In this document: positions 1 through 8,031 of the stretch, piece after piece
Position numbering within the stretch: the first letter of the stretch is position 1
Layout of the letters: the number at the start of each line of letters is the position of its first letter
From: an uncultured Eubacteriales bacterium
Lineage (GTDB): Bacteria > Bacillota > Clostridia > Oscillospirales > Ruminococcaceae
Assembly (NCBI GenBank): GCA_900319075.1
Contig: ONMZ01000030.1
Location: 1 to 37,805, forward strand
Reading direction: 5' to 3'
Length of the DNA stretch: 37,805 nt
The notes under the pieces: model-generated
Told to the model about the DNA's origin: nothing
Databases searched by the model: none
The model's input: only the letters and a program-made list of their open reading frames with translations
Program-made: the position numbers and the translations under genes

Positions 1-20
1 GGTATTCCTTTAGGCATAAA

Positions 21-106
21 AATGCCCCCCTTCCGTTAGATTTCTAATTGGTATATTTCTATTATACCACATTGTCTAACAAAAGGGGAGCATTTCATTG
101 AAATGC
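21..106. repeat. Nested imperfect palindrome at left edge
   Basis: Three nested arms are seen: 21-32 pairs with 83-94 (one mismatch), GTTAGA at 35-40 pairs with TCTAAC at 75-80, and GGTATA at 50-55 pairs with TATACC at 63-68. A second small hairpin (GCATTTC/GAAATGC, 90-106, loop ATT) overlaps the right arm. It could be a small mobile palindrome, or the folded end of an upstream transcript. No U-tract follows, so it is not a classical terminator. Confidence 0.5.
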
Positions 107-116
107 TTTGGGGCAA

Positions 117-171
117 AACTTTTATATGGCTACACGTCTTATGCGCCGGGGGATTTGTTAATATAAAAGTT
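117..171. repeat. 11-bp perfect inverted repeat before the first promoter
   Basis: AACTTTTATAT at 117-127 is repeated in inverted form at 161-171, directly abutting the -35 box at 173. The placement would suit an operator or a DNA/RNA hairpin. No function can be assigned. Confidence 0.4.
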
Positions 172-172
172 C

Positions 173-201
173 TTGCAATTTCATATATTGTGTGTTATAA
201 T
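173..201 (+). promoter_or_regulatory. Sigma-A promoter for the small membrane protein and proS
   Basis: TTGCAA (173-178), a 17-base spacer and TATAAT (196-201). It lies 31 bases upstream of the GTG start at 233, so the leader would be about 25 nt. Confidence 0.75.
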
Positions 202-232
202 CCTTTTGTATGTATTTTGTGAGGTGATATGG

Positions 233-535
233 GTGAATAAGGAGCTTGTAGAGCTGCTTTTAAAGTATATGGGCGGCATAGTTATCGTAATGGGACTTAT
301 CCTGCTGGCCTGCCTGCTTACCCCTAAGATCGCCCGTAAGATCGAACAAAACCGCAGCAGCGAGGGTGAGGACGAAAACGCCCCCGAGGGAACAGACCCC
401 AAGGACTATACCGTCAAGGGTCCCTTTGACCCCCAGAAGCTGGACGAGTACGATCTTAATTACAAAATTTATAATAAGGATATATATGGAGTTGATTTCA
501 GACATGGGAAAAAACAAAAACGAAAAGATGGTTGA
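233..535 (+). CDS. Small single-pass membrane protein of unknown function
   Basis: I do not recognise this family. The GTG start at 233 is chosen because GAGGTGAT (221-228) sits at Shine-Dalgarno distance and a sigma-A promoter lies just upstream. The more upstream TTG in this frame overlaps the -35 box. The 100-residue product has a short N-terminus, one hydrophobic segment at about residues 13-30, then a charged, acidic and proline-containing tail (about 35-75) and a strongly basic C-terminus, as expected for a membrane-anchored protein with a cytoplasmic tail. Its 3' end overlaps the start of proS in another frame, so the two genes are cotranscribed and probably translationally coupled. 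No enzymatic motif is visible. Confidence 0.7.
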   Translation: MNKELVELLLKYMGGIVIVMGLILLACLLTPKIARKIEQNRSSEGEDENAPEGTDPKDYTVKGPFDPQKLDEYDLNYKIYNKDIYGVDFRHGKKQKRKDG

Positions 536-1964
536 TGCCATCACATCAATGGATGAGGATTTTGCAAAGTGGTATACCGACATATGTAAGAAAGCAGAGC
601 TTGTGGAGTATACCAGCGTTAAGGGCTGCCTTGTGATAAGACCCTACGGCTACGCTATCTGGGAGAATATCCAAAAGGATCTTGACGCAAGGTTCAAGGC
701 GCTTGGACACGAAAATGTGTGTATGCCTATGTTTATCCCCGAAAGCCTTTTGCAAAAGGAAAAGGATCATGTTGAGGGGTTTGCTCCCGAGGTGGCATGG
801 GTCACCCACGGGGGAAACGAAAAGCTGGAGGACAGGCTGTGCGTAAGACCTACCTCTGAGACCCTGTTTTGCGAGCATTATGCCAATATAGTCCATTCAT
901 ACCGTGATCTGCCAAAGCTGTATAACCAGTGGGTATCGGTGGTGCGCTGGGAAAAGACCACAAGACCTTTCCTTCGTTCAAGAGAGTTTCTGTGGCAGGA
1001 GGGTCACACTATCCACGAAACACCACAGGAAGCTATCGAGGAAACAAGAAGAATGCTTGACTGCTATGCGGATTTTTGCGTAGAATCCCTGGCTATCCCT
1101 GTTGTAAAGGGACAAAAGACCGAAAGCGACAAGTTTGCAGGTGCAGAATCCACCTACGCTATCGAGGCGCTTATGCACGACGGAAAAGCTCTCCAGGCAG
1201 GCACCTCCCACTATTTCGGCGACGGCTTTGCAAGAGCCTTCGGTATCCAGTTCACCAACAGAGAAAATAAACTCCAGTACCCCCACCAGACATCATGGGG
1301 CGTGTCCACAAGGCTTATCGGCGGTATAATAATGACCCACGGAGACGATAACGGACTGGCTCTGCCCCCTGCCGTTGCACCGATCCAGGTGGTCATAGTC
1401 CCTATCGCTTTCCATAAAGAGGGCGTGCTTGAAAAGGCAAAAGAGCTTGCCGACTGCCTTAAAAATGCAGGCGTAAGAGTTAAGCTGGACGACAGCGATA
1501 ACTCACCCGGCTGGAAGTTTGCTGAGTATGAGATGAAGGGCGTTCCTGTGCGTATCGAAATAGGACCCAAGGATATAGAGAACAGCCAGTGCGTTGCAGT
1601 AACAAGACATAACAGAGAAAAGACCTTTATTACCCTGAACGAGGGGCTTGAAGGCTTTGCAGAGGCTGTGAAAGAGCGCTTGAAGGCAGTCCACGACGGA
1701 CTTTATCAAAGAGCGCTGGAAAACCGCCAGAAGCGTACATATTCCTGCAAAACCCTGGATGAGATCACAAAGGCGCTTGAGGAAAACGGCGACGGCTTTG
1801 TTAAGGCAATGTGGTGCGGCGACGAGGCTTGCGAGGATAAGGTCAAGGAGCTTACCGGCGTGGGCTCAAGATGTATCCCCGACGATCAGGAGCATCTGAG
1901 CGATACCTGTGTGTGCTGCGGAAAGCCGGCAAAATGTATGGTCCTTTGGGGCAAAGCGTATTGA
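486..1964 (+). CDS. proS: Prolyl-tRNA synthetase, eukaryote/archaeal-like type without editing insertion
   Basis: Class II aminoacyl-tRNA synthetase that charges tRNA-Pro in the cytoplasm. Motif 2 is clear ([20 protein letters not shown], in two overlapping pieces). The protein passes from the catalytic core straight to an anticodon-binding domain (around '[11 protein letters not shown]') without the roughly 180-residue INS editing domain of the E. coli type. The C-terminus is the zinc-binding extension typical of this class, with paired cysteines (CGDEAC and CVCC) and a final GKAY. Length is 492 residues, normal for the type. ATG 486 has AAGGA five bases upstream; ATG 504 (MGKNK...) is an alternative with a more distant GGAG. 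The start overlaps the preceding small gene by 50 bases. Confidence 0.95.
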   Translation: MELISDMGKNKNEKMVDAITSMDEDFAKWYTDICKKAELVEYTSVKGCLVIRPYGYAIWENIQKDLDARFKALGHENVCMPMFIPESLLQKEKDHVEGFAPEVAWVTHGGNEKLEDRLCVRPTSETLFCEHYANIVHSYRDLPKLYNQWVSVVRWEKTTRPFLRSREFLWQEGHTIHETPQEAIEETRRMLDCYADFCVESLAIPVVKGQKTESDKFAGAESTYAIEALMHDGKALQAGTSHYFGDGFARAFGIQFTNRENKLQYPHQTSWGVSTRLIGGIIMTHGDDNGLALPPAVAPIQVVIVPIAFHKEGVLEKAKELADCLKNAGVRVKLDDSDNSPGWKFAEYEMKGVPVRIEIGPKDIENSQCVAVTRHNREKTFITLNEGLEGFAEAVKERLKAVHDGLYQRALENRQKRTYSCKTLDEITKALEENGDGFVKAMWCGDEACEDKVKELTGVGSRCIPDDQEHLSDTCVCCGKPAKCMVLWGKAY

Positions 1965-1977
1965 TGATAAAAATTTG

Positions 1978-2018
1978 TATCCCTTTTCTGCCGATAATGG
2001 CGGAAAGGGGATATTTTT
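1978..2018 (+). terminator. Rho-independent terminator of proS
   Basis: A 15-base stem (1978-1992 with 1999-2013, including G-U pairs) and a 6-base loop are followed by TTTTT. It starts 13 bases after the proS stop. Confidence 0.85.
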
Positions 2019-2038
2019 GTGCCCTGCCGCCCCACCGC

Positions 2039-2067
2039 TTGCAATGTGGGAGAATATGTTGTATAAT
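2039..2067 (+). promoter_or_regulatory. Sigma-A promoter for the sigma/anti-sigma operon
   Basis: TTGCAA (2039-2044), a 17-base spacer and TATAAT (2062-2067). The implied leader is about 115 nt and contains a possible small hairpin (CAGGGC 2110-2115 with GCCCTG 2148-2153). A second TATAAT at 2161-2166 has no good -35 for sigma A; a sigma-specific autoregulated promoter there is possible but unproven. Confidence 0.65.
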
Positions 2068-2188
2068 GTCAAAAAGAATGTGTGTATTTTTATAGACTGC
2101 ATAAAAAGACAGGGCGAAATTTGTGCAGTTTTTCACCATAAAAATCTGCCCTGATAAACGTATAATAAAATGACAAAGGGGGATAACA

Positions 2189-2725
2189 ATGACCGACGCT
2201 GAGTTTGACAGGGCTGTGGAACTTGTGGCAAAAAGAGAAAAGGACGGTCTGAAAATAATTTATGATGCCTACGCTAAACGGATATATCAGGTCATTTACG
2301 GTATCGTGAAAAATCCCCACGATTCACAGGATCTGACTGCGGATCTGTTTATGAAACTGTGGGACGATCCCTCGTCCTACCGCAGCGGGAACGGACATAA
2401 ACGCTATCTTACGGTCATGGCTAAAAACCTTGCCCTTGACTTTCTCAGGAAAGCAGGACGGCAAAGCTTTGAAATAGACGCAGGGGAAAAAGAATATGTT
2501 ATCCCCGACGGCGGTGACGTGGAAAAGGATGTAACAGAGAAAATGAGCTTTACACGGGCTCTTGAATACCTTAATCCTAACCAGCGCAGGGTGGTGGATA
2601 TGCATATAGGTATGGAAATGACCCTGCGTGAGATAAGTGAGGCGCTTGATATGCCTATGGGAACGGTATCGTGGAATTACCGAAGTGCGATACAAAAGCT
2701 TAAAAAGATCTATAAAGGAGGGTGA
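2189..2725 (+). CDS. ECF-type RNA polymerase sigma factor
   Basis: Alternative sigma factor of the sigma-70 superfamily with only regions 2 and 4. Region 2 is seen at about residues 15-85 (core-binding helix around 'SQDLTADLFMKLWDDP', then the -10 recognition part). Region 4 is at about residues 120-175, with a helix-turn-helix around 'LREISEALDMPMGTVSWNYR'. Length (178 aa) is typical of ECF factors. ATG 2189 follows a G-rich Shine-Dalgarno stretch (AAAGGGGG). The next gene encodes a membrane protein whose N-terminus would be cytoplasmic, the usual arrangement of an ECF factor with its anti-sigma factor. The signal and regulon are not visible in the sequence. Confidence 0.9.
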   Translation: MTDAEFDRAVELVAKREKDGLKIIYDAYAKRIYQVIYGIVKNPHDSQDLTADLFMKLWDDPSSYRSGNGHKRYLTVMAKNLALDFLRKAGRQSFEIDAGEKEYVIPDGGDVEKDVTEKMSFTRALEYLNPNQRRVVDMHIGMEMTLREISEALDMPMGTVSWNYRSAIQKLKKIYKGG

Positions 2726-2730
2726 GAGCT

Positions 2731-3411
2731 ATGGCTAACAGAATACAAAAAGGCTACCGCAGCCATATGGAGCAAAACTCTCCCGATATGGATAAAATGT
2801 GGGAAAAAATACAGCAGCATATAGACAGCCAGCCCCAAAAACCTGTGCAGACCGTACAGGAAAACCAGCCTGAGCCGGAAATGAAACGCAGGCGTATAGG
2901 CTTTGTAAAGTATGCCGCAGCCGCAGCCTGCCTTGTGGCAGTGGTGGCAGGAACAGTCGTATTTATGAACTCAAAGCAGGATAAAGTCCCTGCCGACAGC
3001 GAAAAAGCTGTGGTCGTCCCGGCAAGCAGCGCCCCGTCAGCACAGGAAAAAGAGGAAGGCAAAGATGATAAAAAAGAATTGCAGCCGGCGCAGGATCAGA
3101 TCAGGGAGGAAACTGCCGATAAAGCCCCTGTAAAAGCACAGGAGAAGGCCATCAACAGATCCGAGGATCAGGCCGCAGCTTCCTCGGCAAGCGCAAGCTC
3201 GGGCATAAGCACTAAATTCAGAGAGCTGATGCTCAGCCCGGAGTATACCAATTCCGACCGTGAGGGTAAGCTGAAAGCGGCGGAAAACCTCGCAAAACAG
3301 CTTAAAGAAAAAGGCGAGATAGAGGAATATGTGCTGAAAAAGAAAGACACAGGGGACAGAATAGAGCTTAAAGTGAACGAAGATGAGACCAGAGTTATCA
3401 TGATAAGGTAA
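2731..3411 (+). CDS. Probable membrane-anchored anti-sigma factor
   Basis: A 226-residue protein starting at ATG 2731, eight bases after AAGGAGG; the in-frame GTG at 2722 overlaps that Shine-Dalgarno and is rejected. The N-terminal roughly 50 residues are charged and helical (MWEKIQQHI region), as in cytoplasmic sigma-binding domains. One transmembrane helix follows at about residues 55-77 (AAAAACLVAVVAG...). Then comes a low-complexity, Ala/Lys/Glu/Ser-rich extracytoplasmic linker (about 80-160) and a small charged C-terminal domain. The assignment rests on topology and on the gene lying five bases after the sigma gene. No zinc-binding HxxxCxxC motif is present, so this would not be a ZAS-type anti-sigma factor. 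Confidence 0.7.
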   Translation: MANRIQKGYRSHMEQNSPDMDKMWEKIQQHIDSQPQKPVQTVQENQPEPEMKRRRIGFVKYAAAAACLVAVVAGTVVFMNSKQDKVPADSEKAVVVPASSAPSAQEKEEGKDDKKELQPAQDQIREETADKAPVKAQEKAINRSEDQAAASSASASSGISTKFRELMLSPEYTNSDREGKLKAAENLAKQLKEKGEIEEYVLKKKDTGDRIELKVNEDETRVIMIR

Positions 3412-3431
3412 AAATTTTTTCTCCTCCCCCC

Positions 3432-3460
3432 TTGACAAATAGAAAATAATGTGCTATTAT
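3432..3460 (+). promoter_or_regulatory. Sigma-A promoter of the T-box/trpB transcript
   Basis: Consensus TTGACA (3432-3437), a 17-base spacer and TATTAT (3455-3460). Transcription would start near 3467, at the beginning of the T-box leader. Confidence 0.85.
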
Positions 3461-3466
3461 GGCAAC

Positions 3467-3750
3467 ACCAAATGAATATTTGCCACAAACCATTGATCGA
3501 GAGTAAGTAACTTTGTGCACCCGATTTAAAGAGAGCCGTGGATGGTGAGATCACGGTATTCGGACATATTGAGAATGGACTCGTGAGGGCGAACTGAAAA
3601 GGCGAGAGCTGAATTAGGTAAGACGTAGAACCTGCGTTAAGGGTGCGGCGTATGATGGTACGTTAAACAGCAGCGATGCTGATATTGGGTGGCACAGCAG
3701 GAATAAATGTCCTGTCCCATTATAGAAATGGGGCAGGTTTTTTTATTTTT
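3467..3750 (+). ncRNA. T-box leader, probably tRNA-Trp responsive
   Basis: The leader carries the hallmarks of a T-box riboswitch. A stem I with an AGAGAGCC-type base lies near 3530. A T-box sequence (GGGTGGCACAGCAGG, 3687-3701, a slightly degenerate form of the GGGTGGNACCGCG consensus) follows. An intrinsic terminator (CCTGTCCCAT 3711-3720 pairing with ATGGGGCAGG, then TTTTTTTATTTTT to 3750) ends it and competes with the antiterminator. The probable specifier codon is TGG at 3576-3578 in the context GAATGGACTC, which matches tryptophan and the downstream gene. The specifier call is inferred from position and context, not from a folded model. Confidence 0.88.
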
Positions 3751-3785
3751 CCGTGCCCTCCGCAATTACAGAAAGGATGAGTGTT

Positions 3786-5162
3786 ATGAAAAACGAAAAA
3801 ACAATCCCCTACAAGATCTATCTTGAAGAAAATGAAATGCCAAAACAGTGGTACAATATGCGTGCGGATATGAAAAATAAGCCCGCACCCCTGCTCAACC
3901 CTGCAACCTTGCAGCCTTGTACCCTGGATGAGCTGAGCCATGTGTTCTGTACAGAGCTTGCAAAGCAGGAGCTTGACGACACAACGCCTTATATCGACAT
4001 TCCGCAGGAGATCCTGGACTTTTACAAGATGTACAGACCCTCTCCCCTGGTGAGAGCTTACTGCCTTGAAAAAGCCCTCGGAACACCTGCAAAGATATAT
4101 TATAAATTCGAGGGAAACAACACCTCCGGAAGCCATAAGCTCAACAGCGCCATCGCTCAGGCGTACTACGCTAAAAATCAGGGGCTTAAAGGCGTTACCA
4201 CCGAAACAGGTGCAGGTCAGTGGGGAACAGCCCTTTCAATGGCTTGTGCATACCTGGGACTTGACTGTCAGGTGTATATGGTAAAGGTGTCCTACGAGCA
4301 AAAGCCTTTCAGACGTGAGGTAATGCGTACCTACGGGGCAAACGTAACTCCGTCCCCCTCTATGACCACCAACGTGGGAAGAAAGATAAACGCCGAGTTC
4401 CCGGGAACAAACGGCTCTCTGGGCTGTGCTATCTCCGAAGCTGTCGAGGCAGCTACCACCCAGGAGGGATACAGATACGTGCTTGGCTCGGTGCTTTCAC
4501 AGGTGCTGCTCCACCAGTCCGTTATCGGTCTTGAATCGAAGATAGCAATGGACAAATACGGCATCAAGCCGGATATGATAATCGGCTGCGCAGGCGGCGG
4601 TTCCAACCTTGGAGGACTTATCTCCCCGTTCATGGGCGAAAAGCTCAGAGGAGAGGCTGACTACCGGATAATTGCTGTTGAGCCTGCGTCCTGTCCGTCC
4701 CTTACAAGGGGTACCTACGGCTACGATTTCTGTGACACAGGTGCTGTCTGCCCGCTGGCTAAGATGTATACCCTGGGAAGTACCTTTATGCCTTCCCCCA
4801 ACCACGCAGGCGGACTTCGCTACCACGGCATGAGCAGCGTACTTTCACAGCTTTACGCTGACGGCCTTATGGAAGCCCGCAGCGTGGAGCAGACCAGCGT
4901 CTTTGCTGCCGCAGAGCAGTTTGCAAGAACAGAGGGTATCCTTCCGGCTCCCGAAAGCAGCCACGCTATCAAAGTTGCTATCGACGAGGCTCTCAAGTGC
5001 AAGGAAACAGGCGAGGAAAAGACTATCCTCTTCGGACTTACCGGTACAGGCTATTTCGATATGTATGCCTATGAAGCGTTCAACGACGGCAAAATGAGCG
5101 ACTATATCCCCACCGATGAGGAGATCGCCGCAAGTGTTTCAAAAATGCCCAAGGTCGACTGA
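3786..5162 (+). CDS. trpB: Tryptophan synthase beta subunit, TrpB2 type
   Basis: PLP enzyme expected to condense indole and serine to tryptophan. ATG 3786 lies eight bases after AAAGGA. The 458-residue protein is longer than TrpB1 (about 400) and has the extended N-terminus of the TrpB2 group. Lys118 in SGSHKLN is the Schiff-base lysine. 'ETGAGQWG' carries the catalytic glutamate. GCAGGGSNLGG binds the PLP phosphate. No trpA or other trp gene is adjacent, so it probably works alone, perhaps salvaging indole, which is plentiful in the gut; that last point is inference. The T-box upstream means expression should rise when charged tRNA-Trp is low. Confidence 0.93.
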   Translation: MKNEKTIPYKIYLEENEMPKQWYNMRADMKNKPAPLLNPATLQPCTLDELSHVFCTELAKQELDDTTPYIDIPQEILDFYKMYRPSPLVRAYCLEKALGTPAKIYYKFEGNNTSGSHKLNSAIAQAYYAKNQGLKGVTTETGAGQWGTALSMACAYLGLDCQVYMVKVSYEQKPFRREVMRTYGANVTPSPSMTTNVGRKINAEFPGTNGSLGCAISEAVEAATTQEGYRYVLGSVLSQVLLHQSVIGLESKIAMDKYGIKPDMIIGCAGGGSNLGGLISPFMGEKLRGEADYRIIAVEPASCPSLTRGTYGYDFCDTGAVCPLAKMYTLGSTFMPSPNHAGGLRYHGMSSVLSQLYADGLMEARSVEQTSVFAAAEQFARTEGILPAPESSHAIKVAIDEALKCKETGEEKTILFGLTGTGYFDMYAYEAFNDGKMSDYIPTDEEIAASVSKMPKVD

Positions 5163-5198
5163 TCTTTAAATATAATTTCCTTCCCATAATATAATCCA

Positions 5199-5239
5199 GG
5201 GAGCTGCCGCAGGGTGAAGTGCCGCAGCTCCCTTTTTTT
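5199..5239 (+). terminator. Rho-independent terminator of trpB
   Basis: GGGAGCTGC...GCAGCTCCC stem (5199-5233, one internal mismatch) followed by TTTTTTT. Confidence 0.85.
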
Positions 5240-5271
5240 GCGCCCATTTGGGGACCTTTGCCGCTGGGCAT

Positions 5272-5311
5272 AAAAAGAGCCCTGCGCCCTTTTTCAGAGT
5301 GCAGAGCTCTT
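5272..5311 (-). terminator. Terminator of the secDF operon (minus strand)
   Basis: Read on the minus strand, AAGAGCTCTGC (from 5311) pairs with GCAGGGCTCTT (to 5275) and is followed by a short U-tract (TTT at 5274-5272). It faces the trpB terminator across the convergent gap. Confidence 0.65.
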
Positions 5312-5355
5312 GTTTGTTTAAGTAAGGGGAGCTGTCCCCGTTTGTGCGCCCGAAG

Positions 5356-6333
5356 TTATCTTCTCTGTGACTTCTTTTCCTTCTTTGCAGCCTTGCCCTT
5401 GCCCTTTTTGGCTTTGTGCTTTTCCCACATTACCCAAAGAGTAGGAGCGATGCAGTTTGATGAGTAAACACCTGCGATCATACCGATTATAAGCGGGAAT
5501 GCAAAGCTGATTATGGAAGAAACTCCTGCGATAAGGCATACAACACATACCGTAGCCATCGCCAGGACCGTCGTTACCGTGGTGTGTATCGAACGTCCCA
5601 TAGTCTGTGTAATGGAAAGGTTCACCAGCTGGTCAAGCTCATACTTGCTGCCCACAAGCTTTTCGTTTTCTCTGATACGGTCATAAATAATGATCGTAGC
5701 GTTGATAGAGTAGCCCAGGATAGTAAGCAGTACAGCCATGAAGTTTGCGTTGATGTCAAACCTGCAAATAACAAAGCAGCCGTAAACCATACACATATCG
5801 TGTGTAAGTGCCACTACCGAGAATACACCTGCGGATATACCGCCGATCTTTCTGAATCTGAAACCGATGTAGATTATGGTGATGACTGCGGCGAATGCAC
5901 AGGCAACCAGACATTTCAGGAAAAAGTCCAGACCGTTTGAAGCGGCAACGTCGGTGGACTCCAGAAGCTTTACGTCGTTGTCCTTGAACTTCTCTGTGAG
6001 TGCAGTCTTGATGGAGTTTTGCTTGTCGTCGCTGATACCCTCCTTGGAGGAGAACTGGATCTTTATCGTCTTGGATTTTGACGAGGTGTCCTCGCCCAGG
6101 GTTATGGTGCATTTATCGGATACCGTGTCGCCTACGGTCTTTTCAATATCCTCGCTCTTGAGATCCCCTGTGTATGAATATGTGAGGATCGTACCGCCCT
6201 TGAACTCGATAGCTACGTTGAGCTTGATGGCGATCGTCAGCACTGCGAAAGCCACAATGAGCAGACAGGATATCGCATAGAAGATCTTGCGCTTTTCATA
6301 GACCTTTAAGATCTTTGGTTCTTTTTTATCCAT
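5356..6333 (-). CDS. secF: Protein translocase subunit SecF
   Basis: Membrane partner of SecD that uses the proton gradient to pull secreted proteins through SecYEG. The 325-residue protein has an N-terminal transmembrane helix (about 18-38), an extracytoplasmic P4-like domain (starting around 'AIEFKGGTIL'), then five transmembrane helices and a lysine-rich C-terminus. The TM motif reads GYSINATIIIYDRIREN; the aspartate found after SIN in most SecF proteins (SINDT) is alanine here. ATG 6333 has GGAGGTG about 10 bases upstream. The start overlaps the end of secD by 8 bases, so the two are translationally coupled. Confidence 0.94.
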   Translation of the reverse strand: MDKKEPKILKVYEKRKIFYAISCLLIVAFAVLTIAIKLNVAIEFKGGTILTYSYTGDLKSEDIEKTVGDTVSDKCTITLGEDTSSKSKTIKIQFSSKEGISDDKQNSIKTALTEKFKDNDVKLLESTDVAASNGLDFFLKCLVACAFAAVITIIYIGFRFRKIGGISAGVFSVVALTHDMCMVYGCFVICRFDINANFMAVLLTILGYSINATIIIYDRIRENEKLVGSKYELDQLVNLSITQTMGRSIHTTVTTVLAMATVCVVCLIAGVSSIISFAFPLIIGMIAGVYSSNCIAPTLWVMWEKHKAKKGKGKAAKKEKKSQRR

Positions 6334-7732
6334 CTATCTTAGCACCTCCATACAGTTTGCGGTTTCTGAGGAACTTGAACTTGGAAAGAGATGCCAGCAT
6401 AAGTCTTGAACAGAAGATACCGAATACAAAGTTAAGTATAATACCTACCAGCAAGGTAAAGCCCAGCGAGTAGATCGTACCTGCGGTGGATGCGCCGAAA
6501 ACAGCGAAAAGCGGGCTGAGCAGCGTTCCGAACACGCTGTCTGTTGGTCCGAACGCACCCATAAGGATAACCGCTACGAAAACTACTGTGATGTTGCCGT
6601 CGAAAACTGCGCTCCATGCACGCTTGTAGCCAAGCTCAATAGCGCCGTTAAGGGTCTTGCCGTTGTTAAGCTCTTCCTTGATACGCTCTGCGGTGATAAC
6701 GTTGGCGTCAACGCCCATACCGATGGCAAGAATGATACCTGCGATACCCGGGATAGTAAGGGTAAAGGAGGGCAGATTTCCGAAAAAGCCGGAAATGCAG
6801 GCGATAGTACCTACGACCTGTCCGAAAAGTGCAATAGAAGCTACAAATCCCGGCAAACGGTAAAAGATCATCATGTATATGGCGATAATGCAAAAGGCTA
6901 TAACACCTGCAAGGAGCATTGCGTTAAGCGCACCCTCGCCAAGAGAAGCGGAAATGATGTTTGTGCTGGTGGTGGAAAGCTTGAAGGGAAGCGCACCTGC
7001 GTTTATCTTGTTTGCAAGAGAGCTTGCCTCGTTCCAGGTAAAGTTACCTGTGATGCGGCAGTTTCCGTCTCTTATAGGCTCGTTTACCTTCGGAGCGGAA
7101 ATACAGTTATCGTCCATCCATATGGATATCTGACCGCCTGTTGCGGAAAGCTCTGTGGTGGCGTCTGCAAAGGCTTGTTTACCGCTGTCGTTAAGCTCAA
7201 GGCTTACTGCAAAGCCGGAATTTCCGTTGGAGTTGTCCGAATAAGCCGTTGCCTTTTTAACGTCCTTTCCCGAAAGGACCTGAGTGCCTGTTGCCTCGGA
7301 ACCCTTGCGGAATGTAAGCAGGGCAGTTTCACCCAGCTCTGCCACGGCAGCCTCAGGGTCAAAATCGGATTCTCCTGCCTGCCATGGGAAAGATACGATA
7401 ACTCTCTTTTTGGAGTAGTCTACATAGACCTCGCTGTCTGTGATGTTAAGTCCCACAAGTCTCTGCTCGATAATAGCCTTTGCAGCATCCATATCGTCGT
7501 TGGTAATATCCTCGACCTTAGGCTGATCGCTGCCCTCGGCAGGAGCTGCGGGTTCAAAGGTGGCATTTACACCGCCCTGGATATCTATACCCCAGCGGAT
7601 CTCGTCGGCACCTTTGATATAGGTGTGTTTGGTGTCTCCATAATAGCTGTGCACTCCGAAAAATGTCAGATAAGCGAAAGCCAGAATGCATATCAAAACG
7701 ATGAAAAACACCGGTTTTTTAACTTTTTTCAC
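6326..7732 (-). CDS. secD: Protein translocase subunit SecD
   Basis: SecD of the SecDF proton-driven export motor. The start is taken as GTG 7732 because AGGAGG lies seven bases upstream and the next residues (VKKVKKPVFF) give a normal basic N-terminus followed by the first TM helix. Longer in-frame starts (ATG 7753, GTG 7828) would include the Shine-Dalgarno in the coding sequence. The 468-residue product has TM1, a large periplasmic-type P1 region beginning at 'WGIDIQGGVN', then a six-helix-type membrane domain. The proton-relay motif 'GMGVDANVITAERIKEE' keeps its aspartate, unlike the partner site in SecF. Confidence 0.94.
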   Translation of the reverse strand: MKKVKKPVFFIVLICILAFAYLTFFGVHSYYGDTKHTYIKGADEIRWGIDIQGGVNATFEPAAPAEGSDQPKVEDITNDDMDAAKAIIEQRLVGLNITDSEVYVDYSKKRVIVSFPWQAGESDFDPEAAVAELGETALLTFRKGSEATGTQVLSGKDVKKATAYSDNSNGNSGFAVSLELNDSGKQAFADATTELSATGGQISIWMDDNCISAPKVNEPIRDGNCRITGNFTWNEASSLANKINAGALPFKLSTTSTNIISASLGEGALNAMLLAGVIAFCIIAIYMMIFYRLPGFVASIALFGQVVGTIACISGFFGNLPSFTLTIPGIAGIILAIGMGVDANVITAERIKEELNNGKTLNGAIELGYKRAWSAVFDGNITVVFVAVILMGAFGPTDSVFGTLLSPLFAVFGASTAGTIYSLGFTLLVGIILNFVFGIFCSRLMLASLSKFKFLRNRKLYGGAKIDG

Positions 7733-7846
7733 CTTTTTTCCTCCTAATTTCATGTTCCGCAAAAGCGGAGCTGTATAGTTCGTCCCGGGCATCAGCAGCC
7801 TGTGGCTTTTATGCCGCCGGATCTGCACATATACATTGGCTATTAA

Positions 7847-7875
7847 ATTATATTACTTTTTTCCCGAAAAGTCAA
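7847..7875 (-). promoter_or_regulatory. Sigma-A promoter of secDF (minus strand)
   Basis: Minus-strand TTGACT (7875-7870), a 17-base spacer and TATAAT (7852-7847). It leaves a leader of about 108 nt before the secD GTG. Confidence 0.8.
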
Positions 7876-7951
7876 GTGTTTGCTCACTAAAGAAAGCGAA
7901 TCTATCACTATTTCAAAAATCAGCCTCTGTCACCTTGCTTTTAGAGGGCTT

Positions 7952-7980
7952 TTGACTTTTGAACGCAAATGTGATATAAT
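7952..7980 (+). promoter_or_regulatory. Sigma-A promoter of tex
   Basis: TTGACT (7952-7957), a 17-base spacer and TATAAT (7975-7980), about 52 bases upstream of the tex ATG. Divergent from the secDF promoter. The sequence between 7876 and 7951 shows no other feature. Confidence 0.82.
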
Positions 7981-8031
7981 ATTCGGGTAAATAACCCCCT
8001 TGTGGGGGGATCGTGAAACGGAGTATAAAAA

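Noticed and set aside
2161-2166. TATAAT as main promoter of the sigma gene
   Set aside because: No matching -35 at 16-18 bases; the promoter at 2039-2067 is better.
7733-7828. Extended N-terminus of SecD
   Set aside because: The extension contains the AGGAGG Shine-Dalgarno for GTG 7732 and would put 32 unusual residues before the first TM helix.
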